A stretch of DNA of 64,000 nt. It comes from CALDTK01 sp965215215. GTDB lineage: Bacteria; Bacteroidota; Bacteroidia; Chitinophagales; Saprospiraceae. Position numbers and translations under genes: made by a program. Below, one piece after another: positions 18,439 to 29,800 of this stretch (within the stretch, counting starts at the first letter, position 1; every line of letters starts with the position of its first letter). The DNA lies in contig OZ244043.1 in assembly GCA_965215215.1 (NCBI GenBank), forward strand, positions 1,364,001-1,428,000, in the 5' to 3' direction. The notes beneath the pieces were generated by a model. The model was not told the DNA's origin. It saw nothing but the letters and a program-made list of their open reading frames with translations, and ran no database searches.

Positions 18439-19185
18439 ATGATTTCACGAATTCTCCCCCTGGCCGCAGGCGCATTTCTCGCCGCAGCCACACTGACTGC
18501 CCAAACCGACGCCCCCGACCGCGCAGCAGAGCCGCAGGCTATGCTCACGCCCGGCAACACCTCGCTAACCATGGAAGGCCATGAATACGACGGCGTTGCC
18601 GTGATGCTCGACGCCAAACCGAAGGAGGTACGTCACGCGCTCGAGAATTGGGCCGGTGATCAGTACGACATCGACTTCGACTACAAAGGCGGTGTTATCG
18701 GTCGCCTCCGCGGAAGCGAGGAAAGCGAGTACCTCGTCGCGGAAGACGTAACCGTTCCGGAGATCGGTGAAAAGGCCGTTACCCTGCGTGCCCGCGTTAC
18801 TCCCAACGGCGCCGGATCGGAGCTCGTCATGTTCGCCAGCTACGGCGACGATCTCGCCATCGGCCCGGACGGCGAGTACGGTACCGAGTTTGAAGGCGTC
18901 GAGAAACTGACCGACAACTTCTTATCCGATTTCGTACCCGAGTACTACCGCGAGCAGGTTGCGGGCGAGCGCAACGAGGTCGAGGACGTGCAAAAAGACC
19001 TCGACCGTTTTAAGAAAAAGATGGCTGACAACAAAGACGAGATCGAGAAGCTCGAGCGTGAGAACGTCGAGCTCGAGTCCAACATCGCTTCCGCAGAAAC
19101 GAAGCTAGAGGCCGAGAAGGGCGCACTCGAAGAGGTCAAGGAAGAAATGGAAGAAGCTACCGACAAGGTAGACGACAACCGGTAG
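18439..19185 (+). CDS. Exported protein with C-terminal coiled coil
   Basis: 248 residues. Signal peptide (MISRILPLAAGAFLAAATLTAQ). A globular domain follows (40-165) with the pattern EVRHALENWAGDQYDIDFDY. The last ~85 residues are highly charged with heptads (EKLERENVELESNIASAE), a long coiled coil that probably drives oligomerisation. Followed by a strong terminator at 19223. No family recognised. Confidence 0.75.
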   Translation: MISRILPLAAGAFLAAATLTAQTDAPDRAAEPQAMLTPGNTSLTMEGHEYDGVAVMLDAKPKEVRHALENWAGDQYDIDFDYKGGVIGRLRGSEESEYLVAEDVTVPEIGEKAVTLRARVTPNGAGSELVMFASYGDDLAIGPDGEYGTEFEGVEKLTDNFLSDFVPEYYREQVAGERNEVEDVQKDLDRFKKKMADNKDEIEKLERENVELESNIASAETKLEAEKGALEEVKEEMEEATDKVDDNR

Positions 19186-19222
19186 TCCTCCTCTTTTAGC
19201 TTTCGCTAGAAACCCTCAAACC

Positions 19223-19255
19223 AAAGGCCTCCGCACCGTGTGCGGAGGCCTTTTT
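19223..19255. terminator. Rho-independent terminator
   Basis: A 14-bp stem AAAGGCCTCCGCAC / GTGCGGAGGCCTTT with loop CGT, followed by further T. It ends the gene at 18439-19185. On the other strand it sits just after the stop at 19282, so it can serve both convergent units. Confidence 0.88.
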
Positions 19256-19281
19256 CCGTTGACATCATCGTGCGTGCCCGC

Positions 19282-20354
19282 TTACGGATTCTGCCGGAAG
19301 ATTGCATCGCGTATGAACTCCTCGTCCTCGAGGGTAAGCGAGAAAGCTTTGAGGTCGACCACGCATCGTCCGAGAGCACGATCGTCTCTACCCGCGCGTC
19401 TAGGGAAGGGCTCGCACGGACACCGAAGCGGTAGTGATCGAGCACATCGTCCAGATTGCGAAACCGGCCATCGTGCATGTAGGGTGCCGTACGGCTGAGG
19501 TTGCGGAGCGTGGGTACGCGGAAGCGGCCCTCGTCTTCGGCGAGCTCGGTGATTGCGGCGCGGCCCGGGTCGCTGAACACGCTATCCAACCCGTTATTCA
19601 AAAACTCCTGGTTCGTAAAGAGCGCCCCCGCGTGACAGCTCGCGCAGTTTTGCCGAAAGGCATCGAGGCCGCGCTGCTCGGCGGGCGAAAATCCGCCACC
19701 GGGCAGGTCCAATTCGTGGCGATCGTACTTCGCGTTAGCACTGACGAGGCGCAGCAGGTACTGGCTAATCGCTTTGAGGGTACGTGCGCTGGAAACCAGC
19801 GCCGCCGACCCGCCACCTTCGTCTGGGTAGGCCGCGGCGAAAAGCGGTGCGTACTCCGGGGAGGACTCGAGGCGCCGCACTACGCTATCGAGCGGCAGGT
19901 CCATCTCGTGGAACGTGGTGAGGGCATTGCTCGATACGAAGTCGAGGTGGTTAATGCCGCCGTCCCACATAAAGTCGCGCGTGAAGGCCAAATTCGCTAA
20001 GCTGGGCGCGTTGCGGTTACCGACCCGGTTGTTTACCCCGACACTGATGCGGTGTTGAGGATCGGAGAACGCCACGGTTTGCGCGTGACAGGTGGCGCAA
20101 CTGACGTCCATCGTACTCGAGAGTCGCGCGTCGAAGAAGAGTTTTTTGCCCAACTCAAACCCTGCTCCCGTAAGCGGCTCGGCGTCGAAGTCGTGCTCGG
20201 GAGCCGGGAAGTGCGGCGGTTGTACGAACGCGACTGGGTCTGCGGCGGGCTCCGCGAACTCGTCTGCGTCGCTGGTGCAAGCCGCCAGTAACAACGTACC
20301 GACCGCTAAGGTCCCAAACCAGTCCACCGCACCTCCCGTTCCCATACTGAGCAT
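19282..20354 (-). pseudogene. Di-haem cytochrome c peroxidase / MbnH-like lipoprotein, 1-nt frameshift near C terminus
   Basis: Lipoprotein signal (GTLLLAAC), then two c-type haem sites: CATCH at 86-90 and CASCH at 237-241, with the spacing of the MauG/CcpA/MbnH superfamily. The reading frame as found runs on through the terminator to 19206. One inserted base near 19360-19364 restores a normal ending (VVDLKAF, then EEFIRDAIFRQNP and a stop at 19282-19284). So the gene carries a one-base deletion or the assembly has an error. It lies 5 bp downstream of an MbnP-like gene, which is the known MbnH substrate (Trp oxidation in copper-binding MbnP). Confidence 0.8.
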
Positions 20355-20359
20355 TCCGG

Positions 20360-21250
20360 TTACTGGTGGATGTGATCGTAGCGGAAGGCCCGGGCCATGT
20401 TATCGGGCAAGCCTAAATCACGGCTTAAGGCTGGTGAATGTACGCTGTTAGCCTTCGAGAAGTCGACCTCCTGGGTGGCGCCGAGGAGCTTTTCGACATC
20501 GAAGTAGAGGTGTACATGCGGGTTTTCGCCGGTATCGCCTACGAGTGCGTCGTCCGAGAAATCGAGGTCCACGCGCCGGTTATTCACAACCAAGAGTTTG
20601 CCACCGTCACGTTCTTTCCAGCCCCCGACGTGGTACACGAAACCGTGCTCGGCGGTGGTATCGATGGAGTTGCCGAAGGCTTTGCCGGGCGACGCTTGGC
20701 TCTGTCCCTCGAGCTTTAGCGCTACGTAGCCCGAGTTCCAGCTCCAGAACATTTCGTTGCGTACTGGATCGAGGATGCCCCCGGTGGCGCCCTCAGAAAC
20801 CGCCGACGAGTCGATACCCACGGTAAAGCTGAGGCCGTTGTACCGGCCGGTCGGTACGCTGTCGAGGCGCACGAGTTGCGAGGCTGCGTCTTCCTCGCGG
20901 ATGAGGAAAAACCCTTCTGCGAGATCTACGCTCGTGCGCATGGGTACCTGATAGTCCGCTGTGCCTTCGGCGCCCTTCAACAGCAGGTCCGATACGAAAT
21001 AGCGCAGGTAGGTGACGTTGAAATCCTGTCCCATCGGACTGGTGTATCCGTAGTCGGTATCGCCCTGGACGTTGAGTTCGAGTTGGCGGAGCTCGGCACC
21101 TTCGCCGATGACGTTGTCGAACTCGACTTCGAACGCACCGAGGGAGCCTGCGGGCGTCGCGAGCTCGTCGTCGTCTTTGTTGCAGGCGGAGGCGGTGAGG
21201 AGGAGACCCGCGCCGAACAGCGCGAGGGAGGGGAAGTTTGAAAATCTCAT
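20360..21250 (-). CDS. MbnP-like copper-binding lipoprotein
   Basis: 296 residues. ATG at 21250 gives a lipoprotein signal ending LLLTASAC. The domain matches the MbnP family: FEVEFDNVIG at the start, conserved Trp-rich stretch MFWSWNSGYVALKLEG, and HVGGWK near the C-terminal half. MbnP proteins bind copper after a partner MbnH oxidises a Trp; the MbnH-like gene is 5 bp downstream, and a CxxCxC outer-membrane barrel is 53 bp upstream. Function by family knowledge and context. Confidence 0.82.
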   Translation of the reverse strand: MRFSNFPSLALFGAGLLLTASACNKDDDELATPAGSLGAFEVEFDNVIGEGAELRQLELNVQGDTDYGYTSPMGQDFNVTYLRYFVSDLLLKGAEGTADYQVPMRTSVDLAEGFFLIREEDAASQLVRLDSVPTGRYNGLSFTVGIDSSAVSEGATGGILDPVRNEMFWSWNSGYVALKLEGQSQASPGKAFGNSIDTTAEHGFVYHVGGWKERDGGKLLVVNNRRVDLDFSDDALVGDTGENPHVHLYFDVEKLLGATQEVDFSKANSVHSPALSRDLGLPDNMARAFRYDHIHQ

Positions 21251-21303
21251 AGGAAGTGTATTTCGGAAAGTGATGTGCGGGCTCGGGGCCCGCGGGTTGA
21301 GGT

Positions 21304-22188
21304 TCAAAATTTGAGAATGAGGGTCGCCTCCGCGCTCGGCGAAGCGGTAACGAGGTCCTCGCCGAAGGCCTGGTACACGGGAACGGAGGATTCGAGCCCG
21401 AACACCCAATCGTTGCGCTCCAACTGGGCGCCGAGGCGGCCCGTGAGTACGTTGCCGCCGCTGCCGTGGAGCGCCACCGAGGAGTTACGGCGCGTACTCG
21501 GGGCCACGCGCTGGTAGTCGAGTCCGGCATTGGGCACGAGTCCGAATCGGGGCGTCGACACGCGGTAAAAGGCTTTCGCCAAAACACGACAGCGGCTGCC
21601 GAAGCGGTAGTTGGCTGTGTTGTAAGCGCTGCGCTCAGTGCGTACGGAGGCAAGTCCGGCCCAATTACCCCAACTCATTTGAGCACGGGCTTCGGCCAGA
21701 AAGGTGGCGGCACCCCGACCGGGGTTGAAGTCCTCCGGAACATTGAGCTCCACGATACTGCCGTCGAACTGTCCGAGCGGCAGGCTCACGCCGCCGCCTA
21801 ACTGTACGAGTAACCTGCCGCCCCGCTCCAGCGTGCGATCAGCCAGGGCGTAGGAAACCTGCAGGCCGGGGTCGCCCAAGCCACTAACGGAGAGATCGCC
21901 CTCGGCGCGCCCGTCGCGACGTACGTTGTGCACGAGCGGGATCTCCGCGGCAAGACGCCAGCGGTTGCCGAATTGCAGTTGCCCAACCAGGCTCGTGCGC
22001 TGGAAACGGTCCCGTACGGGAGCCGATGCATTACGGTAGTAGAGTGAGGAGTAGCTGATACCGACGAAGTGACGCGTCGTGCCACTGAGCAGTCCGAAGC
22101 CACCACCCGCGAGGCTGCACCCGCATACGTCGCAGGCGTGGCCTACGCTAGCCCCCAGGAGGGCGAGCGCGATGAGAAGAAATTTCAT
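21304..22188 (-). CDS. Outer-membrane beta-barrel with N-terminal CDVCGCS motif
   Basis: 294 residues. Signal peptide, then a Cys cluster CDVCGCS at the mature N terminus, followed by amphipathic beta-strands ending in ATLILKF, with a terminal Phe typical of outer-membrane proteins. It is encoded just before MbnP- and MbnH-like genes on the same strand; such trios in Bacteroidota are plausibly for copper or other metal handling (inference). A motif copy (21571-21585) lies within the gene. Confidence 0.78.
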   Translation of the reverse strand: MKFLLIALALLGASVGHACDVCGCSLAGGGFGLLSGTTRHFVGISYSSLYYRNASAPVRDRFQRTSLVGQLQFGNRWRLAAEIPLVHNVRRDGRAEGDLSVSGLGDPGLQVSYALADRTLERGGRLLVQLGGGVSLPLGQFDGSIVELNVPEDFNPGRGAATFLAEARAQMSWGNWAGLASVRTERSAYNTANYRFGSRCRVLAKAFYRVSTPRFGLVPNAGLDYQRVAPSTRRNSSVALHGSGGNVLTGRLGAQLERNDWVFGLESSVPVYQAFGEDLVTASPSAEATLILKF

Positions 22189-22316
22189 AAGTAAGGACTA
22201 GTCTACCGACGCCACCCCTCCGGGTATGCAGGCACTAGATAGACGCAGCGCGCTGAGCGACTGCGTTGAGCAGAAAAGCGGGCGGGCGGCAGCGACACTC
22301 TGTCGTACCGCGGAGA

Positions 22317-22694
22317 CTACCCTATTCGGATGGGGGGCCGGTCGATGCCGCAAACCGGCCAGCTTTTATAGAGCTGGGGCCGCTCGTATCGCGCTGCCCG
22401 GGCAGTGGGCTCTTGCGGTACGGCAGGCGCTGGTAGATCGCGCGTTAGCGATTGTACGTACGTAAGTTGTTCGGTGCTCGGGCTGGTGATCCGATCACCG
22501 GACCGCTCGTGCGCGAGCTCGGCACCGACGGCCTCGAGTTGCATCGCGAGGTAGCAGGAGGCCCGGCAATCGAGGGCGGGGGCGGCAATGTTGACGCAAT
22601 GGCGCTGGGTGAGTTGCTCGCGCTGCACCAAGAAGCTACCTACCTCCAGGAAGCCGGGAAGAGCCTGAGCGAGGAGTAGGAAGCTAGCAGACAA
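22317..22694 (-). CDS. Small Cys-motif protein, possible metal-locus partner
   Basis: 125 residues if the TTG at 22694 is used; no ATG is available. The segment HCVNIAAPALDCRASCYLAM matches a small Bacteroidota family with an N-x-x-x-P-x-x-x-C-x-x-x-CYL signature usually found beside copper-related genes. N-terminal hydrophobic start, Cys motif near residue 33-47, Arg-rich tail. It lies 128 bp upstream of the barrel gene on the same strand. The start codon is the weak point. Confidence 0.5.
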   Translation of the reverse strand: MSASFLLLAQALPGFLEVGSFLVQREQLTQRHCVNIAAPALDCRASCYLAMQLEAVGAELAHERSGDRITSPSTEQLTYVQSLTRDLPAPAVPQEPTARAARYERPQLYKSWPVCGIDRPPIRIG

Positions 22695-23078
22695 GGGATT
22701 AGGCGGGCGGAGAGCATCTCCGCGGCAAGGTATATCGCGCCGAACGTACGCAAAGCAGCTCGGTGGAGTATGACCGTAATGAAACTAAGAGCATTCGATT
22801 AGTAGATAATCAAATCTAACACCTCGATCCTCATTGAGCATCAAACCTCGGCTGTTCGAACTGGTGATACTCGAACGGTTAAGGTGCCGTAATTCAGCGA
22901 AATACGCGCACTACTCATCAGGCACGTAACATGCAGCTATAATATTATGATTAAATGTAAACTATAAATTTTTTACTATCGAGCGGGGCTGGAACGATTA
23001 TTGTCCATCGCGTCCAAAGACACTGAACACATTTTCAAAACGCCACGCACGAAGTGGTTTTTTCAACCGTATTCAACT
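22695..23078. other. Intergenic, AT-rich promoter region
   Basis: About 380 bp, AT-rich from 22,770 onward. No gene or RNA recognised. It must hold the promoter for the lipoprotein at 23079 and perhaps a divergent one for the metal locus. Confidence 0.45.
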
Positions 23079-23510
23079 ATGATTTTGAGGAATTTAATTT
23101 TTTGTGGGCTCGCCGGACTCGCCTTCACGGCTTGCAATAAGGACGATGAGGGTGAAATGGAGTTGATCCCCGCCGATCAGCTCGTAGCTAACGAGTGGGT
23201 GTACGTCGGCTTCTCGGAGAACGGCGTCGTTTCGGAAGTCTCGGACGACGACTGCGACAAAGACGACACGATCAAGTTTGCCTCGGACAACTCCGCGGTG
23301 TACGACTTCAACGACGACACGCTTTGCGACGGCGAAGCTGACGAGGCACCGCAGAAGGGTTCATACGTCCTCGTCGGCGAAAAGCTGACGGTCGCAACCC
23401 TTGGCCTGGCGGGCGAGTACACCATCGCGAAGCTCACGGCGGACGATCTCTGGCTCGAGCAGAAGGACGGCGACGACGTTTCTCAAGAGAGATACAAGGC
23501 GCTCAAGTAG
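23079..23510 (+). CDS. Lipocalin-like lipoprotein
   Basis: 143 residues from the ATG at 23079, which opens a lipoprotein signal (MILRNLIFCGLAGLAFTAC). The mature domain has the pattern of small lipocalin-like proteins of Bacteroidota: W-V-Y near the start, then alternating beta strands with KGSYVLVGEKLTV and a final L-W-L. Cys pair in DDDCDKDD/DDTLCDG. Cargo unknown. Ends at a clear terminator. Confidence 0.7.
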   Translation: MILRNLIFCGLAGLAFTACNKDDEGEMELIPADQLVANEWVYVGFSENGVVSEVSDDDCDKDDTIKFASDNSAVYDFNDDTLCDGEADEAPQKGSYVLVGEKLTVATLGLAGEYTIAKLTADDLWLEQKDGDDVSQERYKALK

Positions 23511-23548
23511 GGTTCAACCCGACGGACCCCGAGCGGTCGGTTCGATCG

Positions 23549-23587
23549 AAGGGCGCGTTTCGAGTAATCTCGAAGTGCGCCCTTTCT
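23549..23587. terminator. Rho-independent terminator
   Basis: Outer stem AAGGGCGC (23549-23556) with GCGCCCTT (23577-23584), inner stem TTCGAG/CTCGAA with loop TAAT, then T residues. Ends the lipoprotein transcript. Confidence 0.8.
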
Positions 23588-23809
23588 ACGTGGAGTCTAA
23601 TCATACGACTAAAGGAATTACCTCCTCTACCTACACAAATTTTTCATCAATAGCATGGACTCAACTGTAAGCAGACACGCTCAGCCGAGTATGCGATCCA
23701 ATTAGTTCGAATAGACACATAACCGTACTTCTACCATACCACTTTATCAAATACGGCGATCCAGTACTGAGGATGATGTAGGGTATCGAAGCCCGTTGTC
23801 TGCGAAACT
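23588..23809. other. Convergent intergenic spacer
   Basis: About 220 bp of AT-rich DNA between the converging lipoprotein and SprB-like genes. Nothing else is seen. Confidence 0.4.
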
Positions 23810-26800
23810 CTAAAATCGTAAGTGCCGCAAAACCCGCACACTCGACCCCGTCCGAGCCACCAACAAATACCGCCCCGCCCGGCCCGCGTCGTTGAGCTCG
23901 AAACGGATCCCGGCGTACTTCTTTGCCCCCTGCAACTGTCGCGTCGCTACCGTGGCGCGCGTGTCGAGGTTGATCACTTCGAGGTAAACCGGCTTCGCGC
24001 TGTTCAACTCCACGTCGACGGTAAACTGGCCGTTGTGCGGATTCGGATAGAGCGCCATCTCCTGGATAATCGAGCCGACTACGATGTCGTCTTCCAGAAT
24101 CGGCTCGTCCACCACGCGGACCTTCCGCACCACCGAGGCATCGCAGTCCCCGAAGGTGGCGCCGATCTCGACGGTGTACTCACCGGGCTCGCTGAACTCG
24201 AGCTGGAGTGAGATAGCATCCTCCGCGACGATGGATACGCGCGGATCGTCGACCGTCCACACCAAGGCGTCGGGGGCGACATCGCTGATCTCGAAGAGGT
24301 AGAAACCGCCGGTACCCATGGCGTACGTTTCTGCCGCCAACACGTCGAGTGCCGGGGCATCCACGTCCGCGAGGACCACGTCGAAGGGCTTATCGAAGGA
24401 GCAGCCGTCGGGCGCGGTCACGTTGAGGACGTGCGGTCCCGCTACGGCCGTCTCGAACAGGGGGCCACTGACACGCGTACCGTCGGGGCGCCGCCAGGTG
24501 AGGGCGAGGGAATCGGCGTACGCGCTGAGGTCGTAGCTCGCCGTGCGGAGGCCGCAGCGGTCAAGGTCCTCGACGAAGGAATCGATGCGGGCGAGCTGCG
24601 CGACTTCCGGTAGATCCACCACGGCACCGGTCGAGCAGCCACGGCCGTCGATTACGATCACCTCGTGCAGTCCGGCGGGTAGACCGCTGACCTCGGCTCC
24701 GACAATACTGTCACGTAACGCGTAGCTGTAGCTCCCGTCGCCGCCACCGGCGCTCAGGCGTGCAAATCCATCCGATTCGGCGTAGCAGCTCGGCCGGCGG
24801 GAATCCTCGAGTTTTAGCGTAAGCGCGGGGAGTCCGCTGACCTCTACCCGCGTGGTATCTACCCTACAGCTTATCGCCCCGTCCTGGGCGATGAGCGTGA
24901 ACGTTCCGGGGGAGAGATTTGCCCAGGCGCCGGACGTACCGGTGGCGCCGGCGAGCGTGTAGGAGACGCTCGCCTCCGGGTTGCGAACGGTGATCTCACC
25001 GGTCTCGGCTTCGCAGTCGAGTGCGTCCGCAACCTGGTAATCGACCGTCAAGGGCGGAGCTGGTCGCTCGGTGAGGGTAAGGCTGCGCAGTGGGCGCGGA
25101 CAGGCGGTATCGCGGGGCGCGACGAGGACTTGGTAGTTCCCCGCGGCCAGCTTGCCGAAGCTACCCGTCGCCGACCAGCTCGCCCCGTCGTCGACGCTGA
25201 AGAGTTGGCCCGGGGTAGCACCGTTCACGCGCACGGTACCAGCGCCGATGGCGCAGTCCCAGGGATCGGTCGCCACCACGGAATCCACCTGTGGGCGGAA
25301 GCCGTCGACGAGGCGCACGGTGTCGTAGCGCACGCAGAGTCCCGCCGCTTCCCCGGCCGTACGAATACCGAGTCGGTAGTTGCCGATCGGGAGCTCGGTA
25401 AGCTGGGTATTGGTACTCCAGCTAGCGCCACCGTCGAAGCTGGTTTCGAGGGCAACGGCGCCGTTTAGATTTCCCGTAAGGGTAATGGCTCCATCCTCCG
25501 CGCGACACGTACTCGGATCGGTAGCCCGGATGCGGGGCGCAGCTACGCTCGGTACGCCAGTCAGAGAGATGGACTCCCCCCAAACGAAGGCGCAGCCGCT
25601 CACACTGTCGCGGAGCTCCACCGTGTAGCGGCCCGGAGCGAGGTCGGTAAAGCGCGACGCCGTCTGCCAGGCACCACCGTCGATGCGGTAGCGCGTCGTC
25701 GCGGTCGCGCCCGCGGTGGTGAGCGCGATCGCGCCGTTGGGCTCGAAGCAGTCAGTAGATGCCACCGTAGCCACGGCATCGATGCGCGCGGCTGCGGGAG
25801 TGGCGAGGAGGAGGTCGAATGACTTGGAGCAACCGCTCACCGTGTCTTCGGCCGTCACGCGGTAGCGACCGGCGGGCAAGTCTTCGTAGAGCGTACTCCC
25901 GGACGTGGCCGTGCCCCCGTCCAGGGAGAGCAGCAGGTGCATTGCGGCAGTCGGTACTTCGACGCTGATGCGTCCGTCGTTTACGGCGCAGGTGGTCGGA
26001 TCCGTCTGCTCGGTGACGCGCACCGTACGGGCGTAGTCGGGGGCTACGGTCAGCGTAGTGGTGTAAAAGACGCAAACCGGATTGCGCCGCGAACGCACCG
26101 CGAGCTGGTAGGCGCCCGGCGGCAGATCGCTGAGTTCAGCGTTGCTCGTCCAAGTCCGCGCCGTATCCAGACTGTATTCGTAGGCCGCCACGTCGTCGCC
26201 GCTTACGCGCACCACGCCGCCCGGGCCGGCACAGCCCTGCGGCTCCGTGCTCACGCGCAGGGGTAGCTCGGCGAAGGGCTGGGCGCAGGACTCTACCGTG
26301 GAGACACAGCTAGTCGTACATCCGTTGGCCGCCCGCACCTCGTAAGTGTAGGTACCCACCGCGCGCGCGCCGTCGCGGTAGCTTCCGCTCTCGACGGTGG
26401 TTACCAGAACGCTGTCGCGCCAGACCTCGAATGGGCCTACCCCGCCGCTGAGGTCGAGGGTTACGACGCCGTCGGAGCTGTAGGGTCCGGTAGCTTCCTC
26501 GGCGCTACACGTGAGCACGACCGGCTCCGCGGCCACCACGTCTACCCGCAGTTCGTAGGTGCAACGCTCGCTGTTGGTGGCGGTCACGAGGTAGGTGCCC
26601 GCCGGCAGATCACGTCGAGCGGCCGTATCGCGGCCGTCGGGCCACGTGTAGGTAATCGGGAGTCCACAGTCATCGCTTGCGCTAAAACGCGCCCCGCCCG
26701 TCCGCTCGCCCGGACATGGTCGGAAAATCTCGGTGGGCGATACCGTGAAGGCTTCGCAAGATTCGGGGACGATGGCCACGGTGCGTGCGATCTCGCAACC

Positions 26801-29800
26801 CTGCCCCTGCCGGTCGACGAGCTCGACGCGGTACTCGCCCGGACTTTGGTCCGTCAGCATGAACTGACCGCCGTCGAGTTCGACGGCGCTTCCGTTAACG
26901 GTCACGAGCGGCGCTCCCCAACCACCGTCGACGGTGAGGGTGAGCGTGCCGGTGGGACCGGTTTTGGCGCAAGCCGCCGGGGTTGTCTGGATATCTAGGA
27001 TTAGTTGCGTTTCAGGACCGCGCACCTGCGCCTCCGCCGAAACCGACTCTCCCACCCCGTCGAACAGGGATAGCGTGTAGGTGCCGGGAGCGAGCTGGGT
27101 GAGCAGTGAATCGGAAGTGGCCTCGGCAGCTCCGTTCCAAACGTAGGTGTAGGGCGGAATGCCGCCGCGTGGTGTCGCAACGACGCGACCATCGTCGGCG
27201 CCGAAGCAGCTGAGGTCCTTGGCCTCCAGGGTGAGGCGTAGCTCGCCATCGGGCAGGTAGTCGTAGCGAGCGCTCGCCGTACATCCCGAGCTGTCGGTAA
27301 CCGTGAGCACGTAACGCGCCGCACGACCGAACGGTACCTCGATACTAGCGCCGCTGCGGCCACCGGACCACGCGTACGTAAACCCGGGTGTGCCTCCGGC
27401 GACCACGGCCCGCAGGGTGGTCGTGAAATTTGTAGAGTCGATGCGGGCGACGATGTCTGCCCGCAGGGTATCCGGCTCGCCGATGTCGAAGGTGCGTGTG
27501 ACCTCGCAGCCGACTGCATCGCTTACGGTGACGGTGTAGGCGCCCGGCGACAAGTTTTCCCGGAAGGGGACCGCGGCAGAGCTGTCGGCCCAGGCGAAAG
27601 TGAGTTCGCCGACTCCATTGTTAGCCGCAGTGCGTATAAATCCGTCGGTTTCCCCGACGCAGGATACGGCGGGACTGGCGACAGAGGCGTCCACATCGAG
27701 CGCGCAGGGGCGGGCGGTTACTTCGGCGGTGCAGGTAGCCCGGCAGCCCGCCGGGCCGATGGCCGTGAACGTGTAGGTGCCCGCGGCGAGGCCGCGGACG
27801 ATGTACTCCCGGTTCTCCGTGGCAGCCAAGGAGTCGCCGTCGAAAAAGAGTCGGTAGGTACCGGCCGGGCCATCGATGCGGAGGGTTACCGCGCCGTCGG
27901 TGGCTGTTGGCCCGGCGGTTTCGGTGGGCTCGCAGACCAAAGTTACCGCGGGCGCCTGCGGCACCGCGAAGGTGTCGCGCACCGTGCAGCTACTATTCGA
28001 GGAGCGGGCGGCGGTCACGGTGTAGCTGCGCGCCGCGAGGCCGGTGCGGAGGCGCCCGGCGTTGGGGGCGTCGTCCCAGAAGTAGATGATGCTATCGCCG
28101 CATACGTCGGTGGCCGGCAGCTCGATCACGCCGCTCGCGTCGTCCGCACAGGCCGGGGCAATCGACAGCGCGCTCACGGCAAAACCGGTGCAGCCGTCGT
28201 TGCCGACGGTAATGCTATCCAGCACACTACAACCCCGCTCGTCGGTTACGACCGCCGCGTAAGTTCCGGCACGCAGACCTTCCCGTGCGTAGTTGCCCTC
28301 GTCATCTACCTCGAGCTCCTGCTCATTTAGCGTAAAGCGGTATCCACCCCAACCGCCCCGCGGGCGCAGGGAGATGCTCCCCGAGGTTGGCACCTCGCAG
28401 GAGGCCGGCTGTACGGTCGTCTCGAGCCCCAAGCGCTGGTCCGGGCGCACGATGGCGGCGAAGAGCGTGGTGTCCGAGCCCGCCGCATCCGTCACGAGCA
28501 CCCGGTACTCCCCCGCCGGACCGACCAAGCGCGGTCCGGTACTCAATTCGGCGCCATCGCCGTCCACGGGTCGCCAGGCGTAGGTGTAGGCGGGGATACC
28601 CCCACCGATCACCACGCTCGCTTCCCCGTCGCGATCGTCGTAGCAGCGCACGCCGCCATCCGTAACCTCCGCGGTGAACGGCGGCGGCGGGGTCACGTCG
28701 TAGCTCGCCTCGGCCGCACAGCCGTTGGCGTCGGTGACGCGCACGGTGTAGGTGTAATCGGTGCGTCGAAGCGAGGAGACTACGTTCGTTGGACCCTCCC
28801 GTTCGCTCTCTAGCCACCGAAAGGTGAGCTCGCCCGTACCACCGGTTGCCGTAGCGGTAAGGGTAGTCAGGCGGGGAGCGTCGGGGTTACGAACAGCGGT
28901 GATCGCGATCGCGATCGTATCGAGCTGGGCGAAGCTGGCCCCGAGGGTAACCGAGCAATCGTTCGCGTCCGTAACGGTTACGGTGTAGTCGCCGGCCCTC
29001 AGTCCCGTAGCTACCGCCGTATCCAAATCGGTTCTGTGACTCCAGCGGTATCGATACGGCTGGCTGCCGCCCTGAGCGGCTACCTCGATACGCCCGTCGG
29101 GCGCTCCTCCGCCACAGCGTAATCCGGAACTCTCCAGCGTGGCTTCGAGCAGCGTAGGCTCCGTAATCGTAAAGGTTCGCTGGTTCGTACAACCGGAAGC
29201 GTCGATCACGTCGGCGACGTAAATCCCGGCCCCCAGGTTATTGCGTACCGGATCGGTAGAGCCATCCTGCCAACTGTAGATGTACGGCTCTACCCCACCC
29301 CGTGCTTCTACGCGGATGAATCCGTTGTCGTCACCAAAGCAGGCTAGGCGCTCGGTGTACGCAGAGGAGTCGAGACTCACGCTACAGGGGCGTTGCGTTA
29401 CTTCGGCACTGCAGCTCGACTGACAGCCGGCCGGACCGACCGCAGTGAAGCGGTAGGTACCGGTCGCCAGGTTGCGCAGCGTGTACTCCCGCCCCTCGGT
29501 CGTAGTTAGGAGCTCCCCGTCGAGTAGGAGTCGGTACTCCCCCTCCGGCCCACCGATCGTCAGGGTCACCGTACCGTCGCTGGCGGTCGGCCCGGTAGTT
29601 TGCGTAGGCTCACAAACCAAACTAACCGCCGGTGCTCGAGGCACTACGAAAGTGTCGCGTACCGCACAAGCCGGATTGGAAGAGCGCCTCGCGGTAACGA
29701 TGTAGCTACCGGCCACGAGCCCGGTACGCGAACGACCCCGCTCCCCACCGTCAGCCCAGACGTAAAGGATCGAATCCCCGCAGATATCGTTAGCGGGTAG

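Noticed and set aside
28160..28180. GGTTTTGCCGTGAGC (minus strand; also near 29,850) as further GTTTT/GNAA motif copies
   Set aside because: Only one base pair closes the GTGA loop; both copies are explained by the gene's own block duplication.
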